Source: Corynespora cassiicola (taxonomy: Eukaryota > Ascomycota > Dothideomycetes > Pleosporales > Corynesporascaceae). Taken from it: 64,000 nt of DNA. The stretch lies in contig JAEUWY010000005.1 of the NCBI GenBank assembly GCA_022059125.1, positions 3,658,001 through 3,722,000 on the forward strand. Direction: 5' to 3'. Both the position numbers and the translations under genes were made by a program. Under the pieces are notes generated by a model. It was not told the DNA's origin and did no database searches. It saw only the letters and a list, made by a program, of their open reading frames with translations. Shown piece by piece: positions 23,387-35,100 of this stretch. How positions within the stretch are numbered: position 1 is the first letter of the stretch; the number at the start of each line of letters is the position of its first letter.

Positions 23387-24641
23387 AAAAGGTGAGTTGC
23401 TGATTTCGGGATGTTTCATCTGATTCATGACCCACTGACAGTGATCAGGCAAAATATGACAACTTTGGTACTGCCTCATGGGCTGGCAAGACATATACAG
23501 GGATGCCCGAGGCATGATGCATTTGTCCGTGCCAACAGCAAGGATATGGTGACGAGACCCGGGGAGGGAAGGTACAGGAAGAGCAAAACTGTTTTTCACG
23601 GGCGTTGAGAGAGCAGAAGATCCGATGCATTCATCCTATACGTTACTTCTATTCTCTTGTACAGTATAGATGCTGGCCCTCAGCTCGGCCGCCTAGTACA
23701 TTTTTTTCAGCATCCATCTGTACAGTCACGCAATATCACACTCTTCAATTCAAGCCAACTTGTCGAAATTGAGTGCAGTGGCTCACTGAACCTTGATGAC
23801 CAGCGAGTGTTTCGGGAGGAGAAAGGTCTGTATGTGTGTACAGGATTGGGCTAAGACATACAGCTGAGAGCTATCTCCTTGAAGAACACCCAGTTCTCAC
23901 CTAAGATATCGAAGCGCCTCGGGAGGCCTCGTCCAGATTCAAATTTCCTCGAGTTCTCTGCGGTTTTCTTCCGCCAATGAAGTTTTTGGTCGTCGCGCTA
24001 GTCTCGTCATCGTACAACGCCGCTAACCCATCTCCCACATGGGTAAAATTCCCCGATGACTGCTGTACACCCCAAAGCATCGGATATATTACGTGACGTA
24101 CCCCATGGGGATAATGTTCCGTGCATCATGGGGCGGGGCGGATTCCGCCTCCCCTAGACCAATTTGCCGTATATGACTTGGGAACGACCATGTGATGAGC
24201 AAGGCGACGACTTGCCAATTACGAAAGGTTGGTGCCGGCATCCACATGTCTATTTTCCTTCCAATAGATGGCACTGATCGAAAAGAAACCAGGTCGGGTT
24301 GCACATGGAGAGGCTGGCTTGCCATCGGTAGGATGCCGGATTAGATTGAAGAAAATCTCCCAAGTGTTCCAAGGCCCATGGTACGATGGAAAATTGCTTC
24401 TAAAAAGCTTGAGGTGGCTTGTTTCTCCGCCGGAGAGGCGGCACAGAGCGTATGGGGGCGCGGACGGACATGCTCCCGAGCATGCTATTGCTTGTAGGGC
24501 GATGGTCGATTGGCTATCGACTGTCAATCCGAGCGAAGCAATGGAACTTGGCTCAAGATATAAGGAAGGCTATTGCTCCCAAGAGGCCATTCATTGCCTT
24601 TCTTGTAGAAGCATCAGTCTGATCCCGCACTTCATCCTGCC
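23387..24641. other. Intergenic between 23062 gene and pectate lyase
   Basis: About 1.25 kb with no supported gene. The left part carries the 3' UTR of the 23062 gene, including a likely spliced segment ending near 23449. The right part is the pectate lyase promoter. Short frames at 24268-24666 overlap the promoter and lack coding character. Confidence 0.5.
24558..24564 (+). promoter_or_regulatory. TATA box of pectate lyase gene
   Basis: The sequence ATATAAG lies about 78 bp upstream of the pectate lyase ATG, a normal TATA position for a strongly regulated fungal secreted enzyme. Seen directly; its use is inferred. Confidence 0.4.
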
Positions 24642-25625
24642 ATGCATTCCAAGACATTTCTCCTGACCTCCATGGTTGGCCTCGCAACGGCTGCGACTAC
24701 CAATACAAACCTCCAGACTTCGTTCCCCAAGGCATCGACGACGACGAACCTGGCCGCTGTCAAGACGATTGCGGCCGGGCAATCTTTCGATGGAGAAATG
24801 AAGGAATGGGACCGTAGCCGTAGGTTTCCCCGTGGGTGCGGCTGCTAGGCTAGGCCTAAGAACTGACCGAGAGTGCAGCATCTACCTGCAACGACCAAGC
24901 CGAAGGTGGCGATGCCGACGCAGTCTTTCTTCTCCAGGACGGCGCAACGCTATCCAACGCCATCATTGGGCCCAACAATGGCGAGGGGGTTCACTGTCTT
25001 GGGGCTTGCACGCTGAACAACATCTGGTGAGCAGTATACCGTGGGCTGGTGGAATGGCGATGGCAAAAGACTGACTGACGGGACATGAACAGGTGGACCG
25101 ATGTCTGCGAAGATGCGGCGACGTTCAAGCAAAAGTCGGGCACGTCGTATGTGAACGGCGGAGGGGCTCGCAATGCTGACGACAAGGTGTTGCAGCACAA
25201 CGGCGGCGGGACGGTGGCAGTCAAGAACTTCTACGTGACCAACGTTGGCAAGGTGTACCGCAGCTGCGGAAACTGCGGGACCCAATATGCGAGAAAGAGC
25301 ACGTTCGACAACATCAAGGTGTCGGGGGCGGGCGTGGTGGCCGGGGTCAACGGCAACCTTGGAGGTGAGGCGGAGATGAGACGAAGAGCTGGGCGGGATG
25401 CTGACAAAGGACAGACACGACGACGATCAAAAACAGCTGTCTTCTCGACGGGGCCAGCAAAATATGCTGGCTGTACAAGGGAGTCACGAGCGGCGAGCCG
25501 AGCAAGACTGCGTCGGCTCCGGATGGAAAGGTAAGACACAGCGGAGCGTGGCTGGACCCGAGAGGCCTTGCTAATGGCAGACACAGGTTTGCGCAACCAG
25601 CAGCGTCAAGACGAGCGGATGCTAG
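24642..25625 (+). CDS. Secreted pectate lyase, polysaccharide lyase family 3
   Basis: Five exons, 24642-24819, 24879-25026, 25093-25364, 25415-25530 and 25587-25625, give 250 residues with all phases consistent. Residues 1-18 ([18 protein letters not shown]) are a signal peptide. Family PL3 features follow: [63 protein letters not shown] and many conserved cysteines, ending in SVKTSGC. PL3 enzymes cleave polygalacturonate by beta-elimination with calcium, outside the cell; this is typical of plant-degrading or plant-pathogenic fungi. Introns are 50-66 nt with GTAGGT, GTGAGC, GTGAGG and GTAAGA donors. The protein is complete and of normal length for the family. Confidence 0.93.
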
Positions 25626-25862
25626 GGCAGGGGGCGGTGTACGTAGACATGTAGAGATGCAATCAAGCAGATGGGTTTTGGGCTACGCTGGTTTCGCCCT
25701 GTCCCTTGTCAAATCTCGCGAGGTCGGTGCCGACACGGCTGTGGCGCGCGCTAAAGCCACGCCGGTCACCATGACGTAGAGCGCCAGGAACGTGTCGACG
25801 CGATGCCTTGTTCTCGTGCTGTCTGGGAGCAATCTTCCCCCTCCCTCCTGTGCCTCCCCTAT

Positions 25863-25880
25863 CGTCGTCGTCGTCGTCGT
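25863..25880. repeat. (CGT)6 microsatellite in MCU 5' region
   Basis: Six perfect CGT units lie about 30 bp upstream of the MCU start codon, in what should be its 5' untranslated leader. Confidence 0.8.
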
Positions 25881-25908
25881 CTCCGACTTATCCGTTCGTA
25901 CATACATC

Positions 25909-27687
25909 ATGAAGCCCCGTATACCTCCGTTGCTGCGGAACTCACTCTTTGCGCGCGCCCCCACGCCGTGTGCCGTTCGCCGGCCAGCCCCCCTCCGGCC
26001 AGCCCCAACAGCTCGTTGCCGCGGCACCGGAGCTTTCGCGTCTTTGCACGGCAAGAATGCCTTTAGCAGTTGTGCCCCTCGGGCGCTGACTCTCCCCAAG
26101 CGCCAGCAGTACGAGTCGTCTAATGCTCGACCCGCAACCGAGCTCGACCACCACATCACCCAGGAGGAGCGCGACGACTATGAGAGGCGGCTCGAGGAAG
26201 ACAAGGGCAAGCAGATCCGCACTCCCTGGCATAGAGAGGGAAGCGATATCCCGCCGGTTGCGCGCCAGCGCAGCGCGGGCGCAATGACCAAGGGTGAGTG
26301 TCGACGCCACCGCATCCCCAACCCATCCCCAACGAGCGCTGACCGCCGTGCTGCCGTGACCCAGGCAAGCTACTGACGACGCCCTCGCGTATGCTCAAGC
26401 TCATCCTGCCCCTTACCACAAAGGACGCAAACTCGGACCGCAAGGACGTCGAGCCCTTGGCCCTGCTCGTCCATCCCCAGCAGCCGCTCTCCTACCTCGA
26501 GCGCCTCATCCAGGCAGAACTGCCCCCCTTCAAGGATCAGAATGGCCGGGAGCGCATACCCAACGTCCACTTCCGTGCCGAAGACTCGATGCAGGACGAG
26601 CTGGAGCCTTCCAAGCCGCAGCCAACCCCAGTGAGCACACAGCACGAGCCCCTACAGGACAAGGAGGGCGTCGAAGACTTTGAAAAGGTGGACGAGACCA
26701 GAATCGACGGCAAGGTCGAGCGCACAGGCAAACTCAGCGGTGGCGGCGAGACGCCGAACAGAAAAACCCCCGACGAAGCCGCCTCCCTGCGCGGCGGCCC
26801 TGGAAAGGGAGGCGTCGAGTCTTACTCGGGCCTGGGCCACGAAGCCCCCGCCGACAAGCAGGGCGAGCGCAAATTCGTGCGATGGTCCTCTTCGACCGAA
26901 ATCGGCGACTTCATCCGCGATGCCGCCCGAGGCCAAGAGTTTGCCGTCGAGATTGAGGGCGCGCCTCGAGAGATTCGTGTTGGGGTACCCAGTTTCAACG
27001 ATAGAACCTACTATCTCCGCATGAGGCTGAGGAAGACGAGCAAAAAGATCAGCGACATGGCTGAGGTGAAGGAGTTGTGCGACCAGCTGGCCCACAAGGG
27101 TGCCCAGAGAGTGGCCATGGGAGGCTTCGGCGTCTTGTGTGGGTGGTGGTACCTCGTCTACCGTTTGACCTTCGAGACTGACCTGGGCTGGGATGTGATG
27201 GAGCCTGTCACTGTAAGTTTGCCCCTTTGTTCCCGCAGCCCATATCCCCTTTTGTCCTCCCCTTCCTCCCCTTTAAAATCATGAAGAAGAAAAGGAGCAA
27301 AAAAAAAAAAAGCTAACCCTCATTCTTCCCCGCCCTTTGTAGTATCTGGTCGGCCTCTCCACCCTAATTGGTGGCTATGTCTGGTTCCTCTACCACAACC
27401 GCGAGGTCTCGTACCGCTCCGCCTTGAACTTCACCATCTCCCGCCGCCAGTCCAAGCTCTACCAACAGCACAACTTTGACCTCCGCAAGTGGGAGATGCT
27501 CATCGACGAAGGCAACGCCCTCCGCAAGGAGATCAAGGCCGTCGCAAACGAGTACGACGTCGAGTGGGACGAGCTGCAGGACGAGCGCGACGAAAAGGTC
27601 GCAGAGGCCCTGAGGAAGGACAGGAACAAGAAGAAGAATGGCGACAAGAAGCAGGACAAGGACGATGAGGCCAAGGACCACCATTGA
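25909..27687 (+). CDS. MCU: Mitochondrial calcium uniporter pore subunit
   Basis: Exons 25909-26293, 26365-27212 and 27343-27687 give 525 residues. The N-terminus is Arg/Ala/Pro-rich with no acidic residues for ~60 positions, a mitochondrial presequence. A matrix domain of about 250 residues includes a poorly conserved acidic linker. Two membrane helices then flank the selectivity motif: TM1 around 382-400 ([15 protein letters not shown]), the acidic loop ETDLG, then WDVMEPVTY (404-412) entering TM2 ([17 protein letters not shown]). This is the DIME signature. A Lys/Glu-rich coiled coil follows. The second intron splits the motif between T411 and Y412 and holds a 13-A run. MCU is the inner-membrane calcium channel. 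No MICU or EMRE gene is nearby. An earlier in-frame ATG is not used, because 25909 has the presequence at its start. Confidence 0.94.
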
Positions 27688-28884
27688 CCTTCCTGCTTGC
27701 TTGCTTGATTGTTTGTCTGACCGGCTGGCCTGCGTGGAAAGAGTTTCCTAGAATTCCGATCTTCTTCTTCTTTTCTTTTTCCTTTTCGTTCTCTTCATCA
27801 GTCGGGGTTGCTTTTAGCGAGGCGTTGATGTGGGCTCTTCCGCGCACCGGATACTATTCTTTTCCTTTGGAATGTGTCTTAGCATAGAGATGTTTATGTC
27901 ATGCAGAGCATTGCAGACTTGAAGTCATGCTTTATACCCCAATATGCCCAATACGTGGCGAGCATAGCGATCCACATCTTTCTTTGCAACCACCAGCACC
28001 AGCACCAGCACCAGCACCAGCCCCGTTACAAAATGCATACAATTCCCAACATCAAATTTAGTCCCTACATGCTTTATGAGAAAGGAAAAAAACAGTGCAC
28101 AGGTGAAGATTGTAATGATTCGTTGGTACTATCCTCTACTCCGGCGGAAAGTAACTCTCCCCATCCAAGCTCATGGCGCATCGTGAACTATACACAAACC
28201 CAGAAAATGTACCGAGCCTAATCCGCTGCTCCAGAAAAAAAAGAAAAAAGGGACAAAAGGGACCCAGGTTCCCCCATTCAATAAGGACTGCCCTCCTCAG
28301 CCAATCTTGCCAAGCAATACCTACCGACCCGCGCCTTGCAAAGAGGCTTCATGCCCTACTCACTATCATTCCGTTTGTCGTCGTAGCGTACCATGGTCAT
28401 TGAGGAACCCAAATGAGTCGTCTATAATACACCGCATAGAGGAATGAGACACCATGAATTCAAAACTCCCACCCCGAGATAAGCAGACGTGGAGCTCGGC
28501 TGCTCACACTCATTCAAGAGGTAAACATCCACCCATGAAATGTGAAAAGAAGTGACGACTGGCCCGGTGACCGCGTACACTCATCCATTCCCTTGGTTGC
28601 ATCGTCCATCATCTCGCCTAGGCCGAAGAAGACATAGAAGAAGAAGAAAGGGCGCAGACACGAGCCGTTCACGAGGAAGAAAAGTATCGCATTCCAGGTA
28701 CCACATAAAACTTTTGGGTGCAATCAGTCGTTAAGCCGTCCGCCGCCGCCGCCGAGGAAACAGAGAAACCGGTAACCGTGCGCCATTCGCCGTAGAGAAG
28801 TCATCAACCGAATACTATCGAAGACGCCAGGAGTCGTGCCGAGGTTCGAGCACCTAGGTGGCGACTCCTAAAGACAAGGTCAAA
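27688..28884. other. Convergent 3' region MCU / PAB1
   Basis: About 1.2 kb between the MCU stop and the PAB1 stop, with no supported gene. It contains a (CACCAG)5 tract at 27991-28020 and A-rich patches. Short frames are not protein-like. Confidence 0.55.
27991..28020. repeat. (CACCAG)5 tandem repeat
   Basis: Five perfect hexamer copies in the MCU/PAB1 convergent intergenic region. Confidence 0.85.
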
Positions 28885-31220
28885 TTAGGCCTTTTCTTCT
28901 TTCGACTCTTCTTTGGGGGCTTCTTTCTCGCCCTCACCCTCTTTGTTCTTGATGTACTCGTCGTATACGCTCATGGCCTCGTCGACCTTGGCGCGCAGAG
29001 CGGATTCATCGCTCGTGCTAGTCATGTCAGTAAAAAATCGTCAAAGAGCAAGACCAGGGGTTCTTACAGATTAATCAGTTCAGAGTTGTCCATCTCAAGA
29101 AGCATACCGGTGATCTTGCCGGCAAGCTCTGGCTGCATCTCATGAATCTTGGGGTAGAGAGCCTCGCCGAGCATTTGCTTTTGCTGCCCGGAGGGAGCAG
29201 CGTTCAGAGTGGCGACGTCGATGCCACCCGTGGCGGGAGCACGACCCTGAGGGAACCCAGGGGCAGGGGGTTGGTTGGGGCGTCCTGCCTGGGGCGCAGC
29301 ACCGCGACCGCCCTGTGGGGGGAAGCTACCCTGGCCACCACGGATTCCTGGCACACCAGCAGCCATCTGACCCTGGGGCATGCCGGGAATGGGGCCCATG
29401 GGACCACGGTTACCAGCACCACGGCCGCCCTGCTGGCCCATGGCCTGCTGGGCCTGCTGGGCAAGCTGCACGTATTGCGGGTTCATGTAGGGCGGGAAGG
29501 CACCGGGAGCCATACCGGGGGGCATGTACATGGGTGGCATCTGCTGAGCGTTGGGGCCACCACGGCCGCCCTGCTGGGGAGGAATGCCACCAGGGAAGCC
29601 AGCACCACGGCCACCCTGTTGTCCAGGAATTCCCTGAGGGAAGGGCATCTGGCCGCGGACGCCAGGAGGGAACATCATGGGCTGCTGTCCAGGGGCGATG
29701 AACATCTGAGGAACTGCGCCAAACTGCTGCTGCTGCTGCTGCTGCATGCGAAGCTGGTTGCGAGCCTGAATGGTAGCCTCGAGCTGGCTCTTGCGGACGT
29801 CCTTGCGCTGGGCAAGTGCAACATAAAGGGGCTTGCCGTTGACCATCTTCTGGTTCATCTCGGTCACGGCCTTGGTAGCCTCGTCGGGGTTGCTGAAGCA
29901 TACGAAACCGAAACCCTTGCTCTTGCCAAGAATCTTCTTCTCGCCCTTGATGGTGACCTTGACCTCCTCCTTCTTGTCATCCTTCTTCTCGTCGCCAGAG
30001 CTCTCCTTGGACTCTTTGGACTCCTCCTCACCTTCCTTCTTCTCTTCCTTGTCATCGCCCTCTTTCTTCTCGTCGGAAGGCGTGTCGGAGCGGTCGGCAG
30101 GCATGGCATCACGCATGACCTTGGCGGAAGTAATGGTGCCGAATGGAGCAAAGAGATCACGAAGCTTGTCGTCGTCGACCTCGTCGGTCAAGTTTTTGAT
30201 GTACAGGTTGACGCCCTGGTACTTTGACTGCTTCTCAAGGCGAGCGGCCTCGTACTGCTTGCGCAGCTCCTCCTCGCGCTCATGCTTCTTCTGGGCGCGG
30301 CCGACGTACAGCTTCTGGCCATGGAAGTCAGAGTCGTGGAGCTTCTCAACAGCAGCGGCAGCGTCCTCGTGCTTGACGAAGTTGACAAAGCCGAAGCCAC
30401 GGCTCTTGCCCTCGTCGTCACGGGCGACAGAAGCCGAAGTGATCTGGCCGAACTTCTCAAAGAGGTCGCGGAACTCATCGTCGGTGACATCCAAATCAAC
30501 GTTCTTGACATAGACGTTGGTGTAGTTGGCCTTCATTTCCTCGAACTTGCTCATGCGGTCCTTCTTGGGAATGTGGTGGCCGACGAAGACCTTCTTCTCG
30601 TTCAGCAGCATGCCGTTGACGTGCTTGATGGCATTGGTGGCGGCCTCGGCAGTCTCGTAGTGAACGAAGCCGTAGCCCTTGGAGTTGCCCATCTCGTCCT
30701 GAGCGACCTTGCAGCTGAGAATGTTGCCGAAGGCGGCGAAAGTGTCGTGAAGAGCCTTGTTGTCAATGGCTGTGTCCAAGTTCTTGATGAAGACGTTGCC
30801 CTGGCCAGTCTTGCGCAGAGCGGGGTCGCGCTGGGACCACATGATTCGGCATGGCTTGCCCTTGATCACGGTGTAGTTGAGCTCCTCGAGAGCCTTCTCA
30901 CCGTCCTCAGAGCTGTTGTAGTTAACATAGGCGTACCCAAGCGAGCGGCGGGTGACGGCGTCGCGGCAAACGCGGATCGAGGCGACCTGACCGATGGACG
31001 AGAAGAGCTCGAAGAGCATAGCCTCGGTGACGGAGGGGTCGAGCTCTCCGACGTAGAGCGATGCCGAGTTCTGGTGGCCCGGGGCGGCCGACGTGGGGGT
31101 CGCGACATCGCCGCTCTGCTGGGGGGCGTTGACGCTGGTGTTGACCGTGGTGCCGTTGGCAGCGGCGTCCGGAGCGGCGTCCTGGACGGGCGAGGCGGAG
31201 TTGGCGACTTCAGAAGACAT
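28885..31220 (-). CDS. PAB1: Polyadenylate-binding protein
   Basis: Exons on the minus strand, 31220-29068 and 29017-28885, give 761 residues (49-nt intron, GTAAGA..CTAG). Four RRMs are visible from about residue 58: [61 protein letters not shown] and [24 protein letters not shown]4 is interrupted between its RNP2 and RNP1 strands by a Lys/Glu-rich insert of about 60 residues. A Gly/Gln/Pro/Met-rich linker with a Q7 run follows. The C-terminal PABC/MLLE domain ([20 protein letters not shown]) runs across the intron. The tail is acidic/Lys-rich. The protein binds poly(A) tails and eIF4G and recruits deadenylases. The start ATG is the one before [13 protein letters not shown]; upstream in-frame codons look like leader. 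Confidence 0.95.
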
Positions 31221-32185
31221 GTTGCTGGTCTTGTGAGGGTCAGTGGGATGGGGGCAAAATTTTGTGGGCAGGAGCAGGGTTGCGGCGTGCAGGCGTGGTG
31301 GGCACGCCTCGCTTGAAGGGAAAAAAAAAGTTTTGGGAACCGACCTTGGACTGTGGGCAGGATGCAACAAGCAGGCGGGCTAGACAGAACAACTGGTCGG
31401 GAGGCCGAGGGAGCGGACTGGCACACGCGCGTTGACGTCCTTGTGCTCGCAGAGGCGGGAGGTTTCAGGGCAACAGGTGTCGGGGGAGCAAGCGACTGGG
31501 ATGATGGCGGGCAGACGGCTTGTCCGAGGGTGGCACACTGATTTTTTTGCGTTTTCTGGATTTTTTTGTTTCTTTTCTGTTATGGCTGGTTCGCAGAGGA
31601 ACCGGGACGCGGGAGGAGTCGTGGGTGTGGGTTGGGAGAGAAAACGTTGGGGGACGGAGAGAGCGATAGATCAAAGGCCTTATGAGGTGCCCAAGTGCGT
31701 GGAAGAATTTGGACGTGGCCCGTGCGTCACGCTAGTGCCTTTTTGGGGCGGTGCGGTGAATGCACACGGCGACTACGCCTGCCACTCCGCCTGCCACTCC
31801 GCCTGGCCGCCGCCGGGCATAAGGCAGCAGCTCCGGAGCGCCCCGCCACCGCCTCCTCCCTGCGATACCTCCAGGGCTACCTGGTAATCACTCGTCACAC
31901 CTGAGCACGAGCCAAACAGACGGCTTTTCTGCGTCCAAGGAGCGGCAACAACAAACGAGCCGGCCAGAGAGAGGGTGGGGGAGAAAAAGGAAAGAAGGCT
32001 TGCATATTCGAAAGCTCTGGCCAAACACTTCAGGTGCACCAATGAGCTACCAAGCATCGAGAAAGGGTATCTGTGCGCCAAATACAGGAAAAAACCATGA
32101 ACAAACTTGGACATGAAAAAAAGCAAGGGCCTAAGAGAAAAGCCATGCAACCCCTCCCCGCCGTGGGTACATCCGTACACTAGTA
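31221..32185. other. PAB1 promoter and 3' flank of the 1350-aa gene
   Basis: The 965-bp spacer between two minus-strand genes contains the PAB1 leader and promoter. It carries a direct repeat of CGCCTGCCACTC near 31778-31802 and several T/A runs. No gene seen. Confidence 0.5.
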
Positions 32186-35100
32186 TTACTCCTGCAGACT
32201 GTCGTCCCAACCGCCGTGTTGCACCAGAAACGATGCGACCCTAGTCTTGCAGTCTTCGAGCCCGGTGCCCAGAGCATCGCCCCATTGGCTCTCCACCAGC
32301 CCAACCTTCTCCTTCAGGTCATCTGTCAACCTCCTCTCTTCATCTTCCCGTATGGCCCTCATCTCCTGGTCAACCCGACTCAGATCTTCGCCTTCGATGA
32401 TCCTCTGCGTCTCGAGGAGCCTCGAGCCCGCCGTCATGACACCGGTCTTGACCTCGTGCAGCAAACACAGCAGATTGATCTGCGATTCCATAAACTGGTA
32501 AGCCGAGCGGCCGGCATGAGCAAGGAGCGAGTAAAGATACTGCATGGGGAAATCGTGGTACACGGGGTTTTCGTCGTACTCGTTGGGCGGAATCAGTATT
32601 TCGAACCCATCCAGCCTGGGCGGTACCTTTTGCACGATAGCCAGCAGTCCGGGCGCGATGTCCCAGAAAGCCGAGAGTTGTGCTTCGACACCTCGCGTGA
32701 CGTTTTCCTCAATGGCGTTCATGAATATCTCGTATCGTTTGAGCATCTCTTTCTCGAACGTGACCTTGCGGTCCTGGGCATCGCGACGGAAGAATTCCGT
32801 GGCTTCCTTGACCTTTTGGTCGTTCTTGGTCTGCGCATAAGGCAAGACGATAATGTCCTTGTACAAGTCGTTGCGCTCGTCCTCAAGCTCGAACATTTCC
32901 TTGTGGAGCTGTTCACGAGTCTCGAACAGCCACTTCAGCAAGGTAAGCATCTCTAAGAGTTCAGGTTGTTCGTCACCCTCTTCTTGGGTTTGGTTGGGAT
33001 TCAGCTCTTGCGCATCATGCGAAAGACGGCCTTTTAGATGCTCAATCGACGCCGATACTTTCGTGATGCGCTCACAGAACATGGCATGCAGGGGGTTCGC
33101 TACTTCGGTCTGGAACGAATCGAATATGCCCTGAACGACCTCTTGGGCGCGCTTCTGTTCACGGGCTTCGAAATCGCCCTCGGCCTTTGCTGCATCTGCA
33201 TATGCCATGACCCCGCTCCGTAGATTCTCTTGGATGTTGTAACGAAGTTGGCTCCTACGATCGGTTAGAGACTTGTTTTCCTGCTCCTTTCTGGATGCTG
33301 TGGTTGTGTTAAACCGCTCTTTCGTGGTCTTCACCTCCTGCAGATCTGACAGATTCCGAAGGCTGGTCCGGATTGATGCGAGATCAGGGTGATTGTTGTT
33401 TACAGCAGGATGGTGTCGGGGATAAGGCGGTGGAAGCGTTACAAGTCTCGAGACGTCCAGTTTGTGTGGGTCTGGTGTTGCTGGAGCGGAGCTTGGGTAG
33501 TAGCCGTGCGATTGCGCAGGCTGTACTTGGGTCGCATCTTCGTGGAGGCCGGCCTTTTCTGCCGGATAATCGTTCGGGCCATAGGTCTGTCGGTTGCTTG
33601 AGCCGGACCTGTAGCTGGGGGAGTCGCTCTCGCCTGCCCACTGCAAACTCTCGCGGGCCTCTTTTGGAAGGCCCATGTACTTGGACTCTCTTTTACTTCT
33701 CTCCACTCTTCTACTGCCGATTCCGGAAGATCCCCCATCGTCACTGGCTTCCCACCATCGACTTGCCGAGCGGCCCCGCGAGTCTTCTTCGTCGGGTACC
33801 GTACTCATTGCCATGCTGGGGATGGGCGAAAGGCAGGGTTGATAATTATTGTTCCAAGATGCATCGCGTGGCCTTTGACTCGTTGCGCTCGAAGGTGATG
33901 CCGGTTCCGTGTGGGGCGTGAAGTTGGTTACGGAGGAGGCAGGACTTGCAGCCGTGATCCTCGTATCAGGCGACTCACCAGCCGTTGATGCCTGCGACCT
34001 TCTCCCGCTGGGCGCAACAGAGGTGCCATGCGCACTCGGGGTGGTTGATCTCCGACCCGAAGGGACATAGGACCTCCAGAGATCCCGCGTCAGGTCCATG
34101 ATATCGCCAGCCATTGCGTCGAAGGCGCCCGAGTACCGATCTCGACGAATTCTGGACTCAACAACGATGAACTCGGCGAAAAGTTCCAGACGGTCCTGGT
34201 CACTTTCGGCTTCCATCTCTTTCTCCATGAATTGACGGTGGCGCTCCATCGCCGCCTGGGCAAAGGAGTCTCGATCAGTTGGTCTGGGAGTGCTCGATGA
34301 AGACCCTTCGTGGCCAGACTCTGAAAGGTGGGATGCACGGGAACTCGATCGATGGGCAGTTGCTGATGATCTCGTCAGGACGGGCTCAGAATCATCGCCC
34401 TGGTGATGTAGCGGAGGAGTGGGGAGTGCTCTGTAAGGAATTGATGGGGGGGCTTTCTGGGTGGGTGGGCTATCAAATTGATCCGTACCTGGGGAAAAGG
34501 GCGGCGTTGGAGCAGAGCTGGAGGCCACTCTGCGATACGAGTCAATTCGCGGCGTAGAGTGTGAGGAACCTGGATCGTCCGGAAATTGAGAGCTTCGCGG
34601 AGACTTGATAGCCCCTGCACTGCGCGGAGTACCCTTGGTGGCGCCCCTACGCGTCAAGGAACCATTCGAGGCGCCGAGGTCGAGATTAGCCGGTTTCGCT
34701 GAGGCAGCTTCCAGGTCGTGAGCCCAGGGATTGTTGCTGGGTTCGGCACGCTCTTTGGCAGCACGGCTCTCGCTCCGACGCTCTCTAATGCCCTGGCCGC
34801 TCTGGTCACTCTGCGGGGGCGTGCGATAGAGGGTACTGCTCGAGTGGGAAGTCGAGGTAGGCCCAGAGGAAACGGACACATCCTCAGCTTCGGGGGCAGT
34901 TGTACCCGGCCTGTCCTGGGTGCGCATGGCTTGCGGACTGGTGTCTATCTGCAGTCCTGGCGCCGCGGGAGACGATGTTCGGTCGGCCGACGGCCCATCC
35001 TGCCACCCAATTGGTGTCGGAGGAATGGTGGCGAGGGAGCTTTGGCCGGGTCTTCTGGTCGGAGGAGCAGGCAACAAGGCGGAATGGCGGCCAGCATTTG

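Noticed and set aside
29142..30227. 361-codon plus-strand frame opposite PAB1
   Set aside because: Fully inside PAB1 on the other strand; Leu/Gly/Val-rich mirror composition.
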